Source: Lachnospiraceae bacterium
GTDB lineage: Bacteria > Bacillota > Clostridia > Lachnospirales > Anaerotignaceae
Assembly: GCA_003543235.1 (NCBI GenBank)
Contig: DPJA01000039.1
Coordinates: forward strand, 124,001 to 188,000
Direction: 5' to 3'
DNA length: 64,000 nt
Under the pieces are notes generated by a model, which ran no database searches, had not been told where the DNA came from, and saw nothing but the letters and a program-made list of their open reading frames with translations. The position numbers were made by a program, and so were the translations under genes. Of this stretch, positions 60,415-64,000 are shown in pieces (within the stretch, counting starts at the first letter, position 1; every line of letters starts with the position of its first letter).

Positions 60415-61428
60415 GTGATTACTATAGAAAACAGGGTAATAAGCACTACATTTAAAGACGAGGATTTGGATTTTGAGCCAAAGCTTAGACCACAAAACCT
60501 TGAAAACTACATAGGGCAAGATGGGGTTAAAAACAATCTTAAAGTGTTTATCGAGGCAGCAAAACAGCGTAAAGAGGCACTAGACCACTGCCTTCTATAC
60601 GGCCCACCAGGGTTAGGCAAGACCACCTTATCCAACATTATTGCTGTAGAAATGGGCGTTAACATTAAAACCACCTCTGGCCCTGCTATTGAACGCCCAG
60701 GCGACATGGCAGCAATACTTAACGGTCTTGAAGAAGGTGACATACTTTTTGTTGACGAAATCCATCGCCTTAACCGCATGATTGAGGAAATTTTGTACCC
60801 AGCCATGGAGGATTTTGTTATAGACATAGTTATTGGCAAAGGTGCAGGTGCAAGAAGTGTTCGCCTTGACCTACCAAAATTTACACTGATTGGTGCAACA
60901 ACCAGAATAGGCTTGCTTACAGCACCTCTGCGTGACAGATTTGGTGTTATACAACGCCTTGAGCCTTACAACATGAATGAACTAAAAGTAATTATAAAGC
61001 GTTCGGCCTGTGTCCTTGGTGTTGAAATTGATGATGGCGGTGCAGAAGAAATTGCACGACGCTCTCGTGGAACGCCACGTATTGCCAATCGCCTTTTAAA
61101 ACGAGTTAGGGACTTTGCCCAAGTGAAATATGATGGTGACATTACAATTGACGTGGCACAAAATGCACTGGACTTACTAGACGTAGACAAAATGGGCCTT
61201 GACCAAATAGACCGACGTATGCTTTTGGCAATGATAGAAAAATTTAGTGGACGACCTGTGGGTGTGGATACGCTGGCAGTATATATAGGCGAGGAATCCG
61301 AAACCATAGAAGATGTTTATGAGCCATATTTAATACAGCTTGGCTACATACAGCGTACACCACGTGGCAGAATAGTAACAAGACTTGGCTACAATCATTT
61401 TGGTTTGACATATCCTGAAGATAAATAA
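60415..61428 (+). CDS. ruvB: Holliday junction branch-migration ATPase RuvB
   Basis: A 337-residue AAA+ motor. Walker A is GPPGLGKT (63-70), Walker B LFVDEIHR, sensor 1 IGATTRIG, and the C-terminal winged helix has QLGYIQRTPRGRI. The start is unclear: the GTG at 60415 is in frame and begins MITIENRVI, but it lies within AGGTGAT, the best Shine-Dalgarno-like sequence, which is four bases before an ATA codon. I keep GTG. ruvC is not seen nearby, and recU may be the resolvase. Confidence 0.96.
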   Translation: MITIENRVISTTFKDEDLDFEPKLRPQNLENYIGQDGVKNNLKVFIEAAKQRKEALDHCLLYGPPGLGKTTLSNIIAVEMGVNIKTTSGPAIERPGDMAAILNGLEEGDILFVDEIHRLNRMIEEILYPAMEDFVIDIVIGKGAGARSVRLDLPKFTLIGATTRIGLLTAPLRDRFGVIQRLEPYNMNELKVIIKRSACVLGVEIDDGGAEEIARRSRGTPRIANRLLKRVRDFAQVKYDGDITIDVAQNALDLLDVDKMGLDQIDRRMLLAMIEKFSGRPVGVDTLAVYIGEESETIEDVYEPYLIQLGYIQRTPRGRIVTRLGYNHFGLTYPEDK

Positions 61429-61442
61429 AAGGAGGCCATTAA

Positions 61443-62225
61443 ATGGGCGAATTTGTTTTATATGAGAAAAAGGCAAATGTTGCGTGGATAACTATTAATA
61501 GACCCGACGTATTGAATGCAATTTCAACAAGCGTTATGAAAGAATTGTTGGACTATCTTAATGTAGCTGAAAAGGATATGGATGTCCTTTGCACAGTAAT
61601 TACAGGTGCAGGTGAAAAAGCCTTTAGTGCCGGCGGTGATATTAAAGAGGAGCTTAAAACAACAGGTGCAATGGCACTTGAATTTTGCTCAATGGCCCAT
61701 ACAATTTGCAGTAAATTTCAGACCCTTAGAATTCCTGTTATTGCAGCCGTTAACGGCTATGCCCTTGGCGGTGGTATGGAATTTGCCTTAGCCTGTGATT
61801 TTATTGTTGCAGCAGACACAGCTAAATTTGGAATGGTAGCAGTTAACCTTGGCATAATTTCAGGCTTTGGAGGAACGCAGAACCTTGTTCGTGCAGTTGG
61901 CAAGGCAAGAGCAAAGGAAATTATGTTTACAGGCAGAATTATAAATGCACAAGAATGCTTTGACCTTGGCATAGTTCAAAAAGTTGTTGAAAAAGCATCC
62001 TTTATAAAAGAGGTTACCGCCCTAGCAACTGAAATAGCAAGCAAGCCTCCATATGCCATAAGAGCAACTAAACAATCCGTCAACCGTGGAATAGAGGTAG
62101 ATATTGAAACTGCATATCTGTTGGAATCTGGCTTTGCCGCACCATGCTACGATACAGAAGACAAGTATGAAGCAATGGCTGCATTTTTAGAAAAGCGTAA
62201 CCCTGAAAAATTTATAAACAGATAG
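61443..62225 (+). CDS. Enoyl-CoA hydratase/isomerase (crotonase) family protein
   Basis: A 260-residue crotonase-fold enzyme. The oxyanion-hole segments are EKAFSAGGDIKEE and NGYALGGGMEFALACDF. The first catalytic Glu (Glu144 of rat hydratase) is Glu113, but the second (Glu164), normally in Q-P-E-I, is replaced by Ala133 in KFGMVAVNLGIISGFGGTQ. A normal hydratase needs both, so another crotonase reaction such as isomerisation, thioester hydrolysis or decarboxylation is likely. AGGAGG precedes the ATG. It follows ruvB by 14 bases, with no other fatty-acid gene nearby. Confidence 0.88.
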   Translation: MGEFVLYEKKANVAWITINRPDVLNAISTSVMKELLDYLNVAEKDMDVLCTVITGAGEKAFSAGGDIKEELKTTGAMALEFCSMAHTICSKFQTLRIPVIAAVNGYALGGGMEFALACDFIVAADTAKFGMVAVNLGIISGFGGTQNLVRAVGKARAKEIMFTGRIINAQECFDLGIVQKVVEKASFIKEVTALATEIASKPPYAIRATKQSVNRGIEVDIETAYLLESGFAAPCYDTEDKYEAMAAFLEKRNPEKFINR

Positions 62226-62235
62226 CTTAAAAAAT

Positions 62236-62293
62236 AGGCTCTATAACAAGTATTGAGAAGAATTTCACCTCAGCACTTATTATAGAGCCTAAA
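62236..62293 (-). terminator. Terminator between the crotonase gene and glnS
   Basis: TAGGCTCTATAA pairs with TTATAGAGCCTA, with an inner AAGTATTGAG/CTCAGCACTT stem. Only the minus strand has a following T tract (ATTTTTTAAG), so it mainly serves glnS, though both transcripts cross it. Confidence 0.8.
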
Positions 62294-62310
62294 AAAATAT
62301 TATATTCTTA

Positions 62311-63993
62311 TTATTTGGCAGGCTTAAAGGAGCTTTTAAGTGCCACAATTCTATTAAATACCTGTGCCCCATCCTTAGAGTCTTTTGTATCCACACAGAA
62401 ATATCCGTTTCTCATAAATTGAAATCTTTCGCCCTTTTTTGCTTCCTTTATTGACGGTTCAATAAAGCATTCACAAATCTCAAGACTGTTAGGATTCATA
62501 ATCATATCTCCGCTTGAGTCATCAGGGTTATCAAGCATCATGCTGTCGTATAATCTAGCCTCCGCTTTAACAGCCGTTTCGGCATTAACCCAATGCAATG
62601 TGCCTTTAACCTTGCGTCCCTCAAAGCCTGAACCACTTTTTGTTTCTGGGTCGTATGTGCAATGTACCTCTGTCACATTTCCATTTTCATCCTTAACAAA
62701 ATCCACACATTTGACAAAATATGCTCCTTTAAGTCGCACTTCCTTGTCAGGTGCAAGACGGAAGAATTTTTTAACTGGTTCTTCCATAAAGTCATCTCTT
62801 TCAATATATAATTCACGTCCAAAAGGTATTTCTCTTGTTCCCAAATTTTCATTTTCAGGATTGTTTTCTATGGTAAGAAACTCAATCTGTCCTTCTGGAT
62901 AATTATCTATAATAACTTTCAGCGGATTAAGAACTGCCATAACAACCTTTGTTTTTTCTTTAAGGTCATCTCGTATGCAGTAATCCAAAAGCGAGCTATC
63001 TACCTTGCTGTTTGCCTTGGATACACCTATTCTTTCGCAAAAATCACGTATTGCCTCTGGTGTTACACCTCTACGGCGAAGACCACTGATGGTAGGCATA
63101 CGTGGGTCATCCCAGCCATCTACCAAGTTATCCTCTACCAATGCACGAAGCTTTCTTTTGCTCATAACAGTGTTGGTAATGCCAAGCCTTGCAAACTCTA
63201 TTTGCCTTGGTTTTGCCTTTAAACCGCTGTTGGCAACCACCCAATCGTAAAGAGGTCTGTGGTCCTCAAACTCCATGGTGCATATAGAATGAGTAATACC
63301 CTCAACAGCGTCCTCAATTGGATGTGCAAAATCATACATTGGATAGATACACCATTTATTGCCTGTTGTGTGGTGTTTTGCATGGGCAATTCTATATATA
63401 ACAGGGTCACGCATATTTATGTTTGGGGATGTCATATCTATTTTAGCACGAAGCGTTCTGCTGCCATCAGCAAACTCCCCTGCTTTCATTCGCTGAAAAA
63501 GGTCAAGGTTCTCATCCACAGTTCTATCTCTATATGGACTATTTTTACCAGGTGTGCTTAAAGTACCTCTGTACTCACGCATTTCTTCAGCATTAAGGTC
63601 GCAGACAAAAGCCTTGCCTTCCTTAATAAGCTTAATTGCAATATCATAGTATGTGTCAAAATAGCTTGATGCAAAATACAGTCTGTCCTCCCAATCGAAG
63701 CCCAGCCATTTAACATCTTCTTTTATGCTTTCAACATATTCAGTATCCTCTTTTGATGGATTTGTATCATCAAAACGCAGATTGCACTTACCCCCATACA
63801 TCTTTGCTAAGCCAAAATTAAGGCAGATAGATTTTGCGTGACCTATATGAAGGTAGCCGTTTGGTTCTGGTGGAAAACGAGTGTTAAGCCTGCAAAGCTT
63901 TTCACCTAAATCCGCCTGAATATAGCTATGTATAAAATTGCCTGTTGAGCCAAGCTCTCCTGTTTCTTCTTTGATATTTTTTTCATCAGCCAT
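62311..63993 (-). CDS. glnS: Glutaminyl-tRNA synthetase
   Basis: A 560-residue class I synthetase that charges tRNA-Gln directly. HIGH-type motif PPEPNGYLHIGHAKSICLN (residues ~40-58), RFDDTNPSKEDTEYV, and KMSKS-type VMSKRKLRAL identify GlnRS rather than GluRS, and the two-beta-barrel anticodon domain is complete. The start ATG 63993 sits near the right edge, so its ribosome site is cut off. Most Firmicutes lack GlnRS and use GatCAB instead; some Clostridia have acquired it. Together with gltX this suggests direct glutaminylation here. Confidence 0.97.
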   Translation of the reverse strand: MADEKNIKEETGELGSTGNFIHSYIQADLGEKLCRLNTRFPPEPNGYLHIGHAKSICLNFGLAKMYGGKCNLRFDDTNPSKEDTEYVESIKEDVKWLGFDWEDRLYFASSYFDTYYDIAIKLIKEGKAFVCDLNAEEMREYRGTLSTPGKNSPYRDRTVDENLDLFQRMKAGEFADGSRTLRAKIDMTSPNINMRDPVIYRIAHAKHHTTGNKWCIYPMYDFAHPIEDAVEGITHSICTMEFEDHRPLYDWVVANSGLKAKPRQIEFARLGITNTVMSKRKLRALVEDNLVDGWDDPRMPTISGLRRRGVTPEAIRDFCERIGVSKANSKVDSSLLDYCIRDDLKEKTKVVMAVLNPLKVIIDNYPEGQIEFLTIENNPENENLGTREIPFGRELYIERDDFMEEPVKKFFRLAPDKEVRLKGAYFVKCVDFVKDENGNVTEVHCTYDPETKSGSGFEGRKVKGTLHWVNAETAVKAEARLYDSMMLDNPDDSSGDMIMNPNSLEICECFIEPSIKEAKKGERFQFMRNGYFCVDTKDSKDGAQVFNRIVALKSSFKPAK

Positions 63994-64000
63994 ATCAAAA

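Overview
The window looks like a chromosomal segment of a low-GC, endospore-forming, anaerobic Firmicute of class Clostridia, probably close to the Lachnospiraceae or Anaerotignaceae. The evidence is spoIIE with a Spo0A-type promoter, an alpha/beta SASP gene with a sigma-G-type promoter, frequent TTG and GTG starts behind strong GGAGG Shine-Dalgarno sequences, tetrahydrofolate-dependent C1 genes (fhs, folD, fchA), an acyl-CoA dehydrogenase with EtfBA, and the order birA - small ORF - coaX - dusB - greA - lysS. Species cannot be fixed from sequence alone. I see no phage, IS element, CRISPR array, rRNA or plasmid gene.

Layout. 1-2.0 kb: 3' part of tenA behind a TPP riboswitch, then a split ThrE-type amino-acid exporter. 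2.1-10.4 kb: an aconitase-family hydratase, alaS with a T-box leader, a MocR-type regulator and gltX. 10.5-15.2 kb: a Gld-like ABC operon (ATPase, permease, GldG-like protein, a 32-residue membrane microprotein, DUF4340 protein). 15.4-19.5 kb: folate/C1 cluster fhs-folD-folT-fchA. 19.5-30.7 kb: panB, an RpiR regulator, lysS, greA, an unknown gene, dusB, two tandem coaX-like genes, a small ORF, birA, argF and a FlK-like thioesterase. 30.7-37.3 kb: spoIIE-tilS-hpt-ftsH. 37.4-41.9 kb: a small ORF, ridA, tRNA-Phe, and acd-etfB-etfA. 42-49.7 kb: recU, queG, a YibQ-type deacetylase, and prmA-rsmE-nifS-thiI-DUF1653, with alkD upstream. 49.7-53.1 kb: FMN-riboswitch-controlled ribU, pckA and mtnN. From 53.2 kb the main direction switches to plus: a class I amidotransferase, MscS, DUF951, a GH3 lipoprotein, proB - zinc-ribbon protein - 5-formyl-THF cyclo-ligase - proA, a SASP, ruvAB and a crotonase. 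A convergent glnS closes the window.

How the genes fit together. Most are housekeeping: five genes for tRNA charging or thiolated/lysidine tRNA, several for other tRNA or ribosome modification (dusB, queG, rsmE, prmA), and a set for vitamin economy (TPP-controlled TenA, FMN-controlled RibU, FolT, PanB/CoaX, BirA). Regulation is mainly by RNA leaders: TPP, T-box and FMN elements are clear, and at least three further structured leaders (before folT, before the upstream coaX copy, before argF) do not match any class I can name. I found no complete new system. The best candidates for something undescribed are the translationally coupled 32-residue membrane protein in the Gld-like operon, the unassigned leaders, the tandem coaX pair, and a hairpin that ends one transcript while burying the start codon of the next gene.
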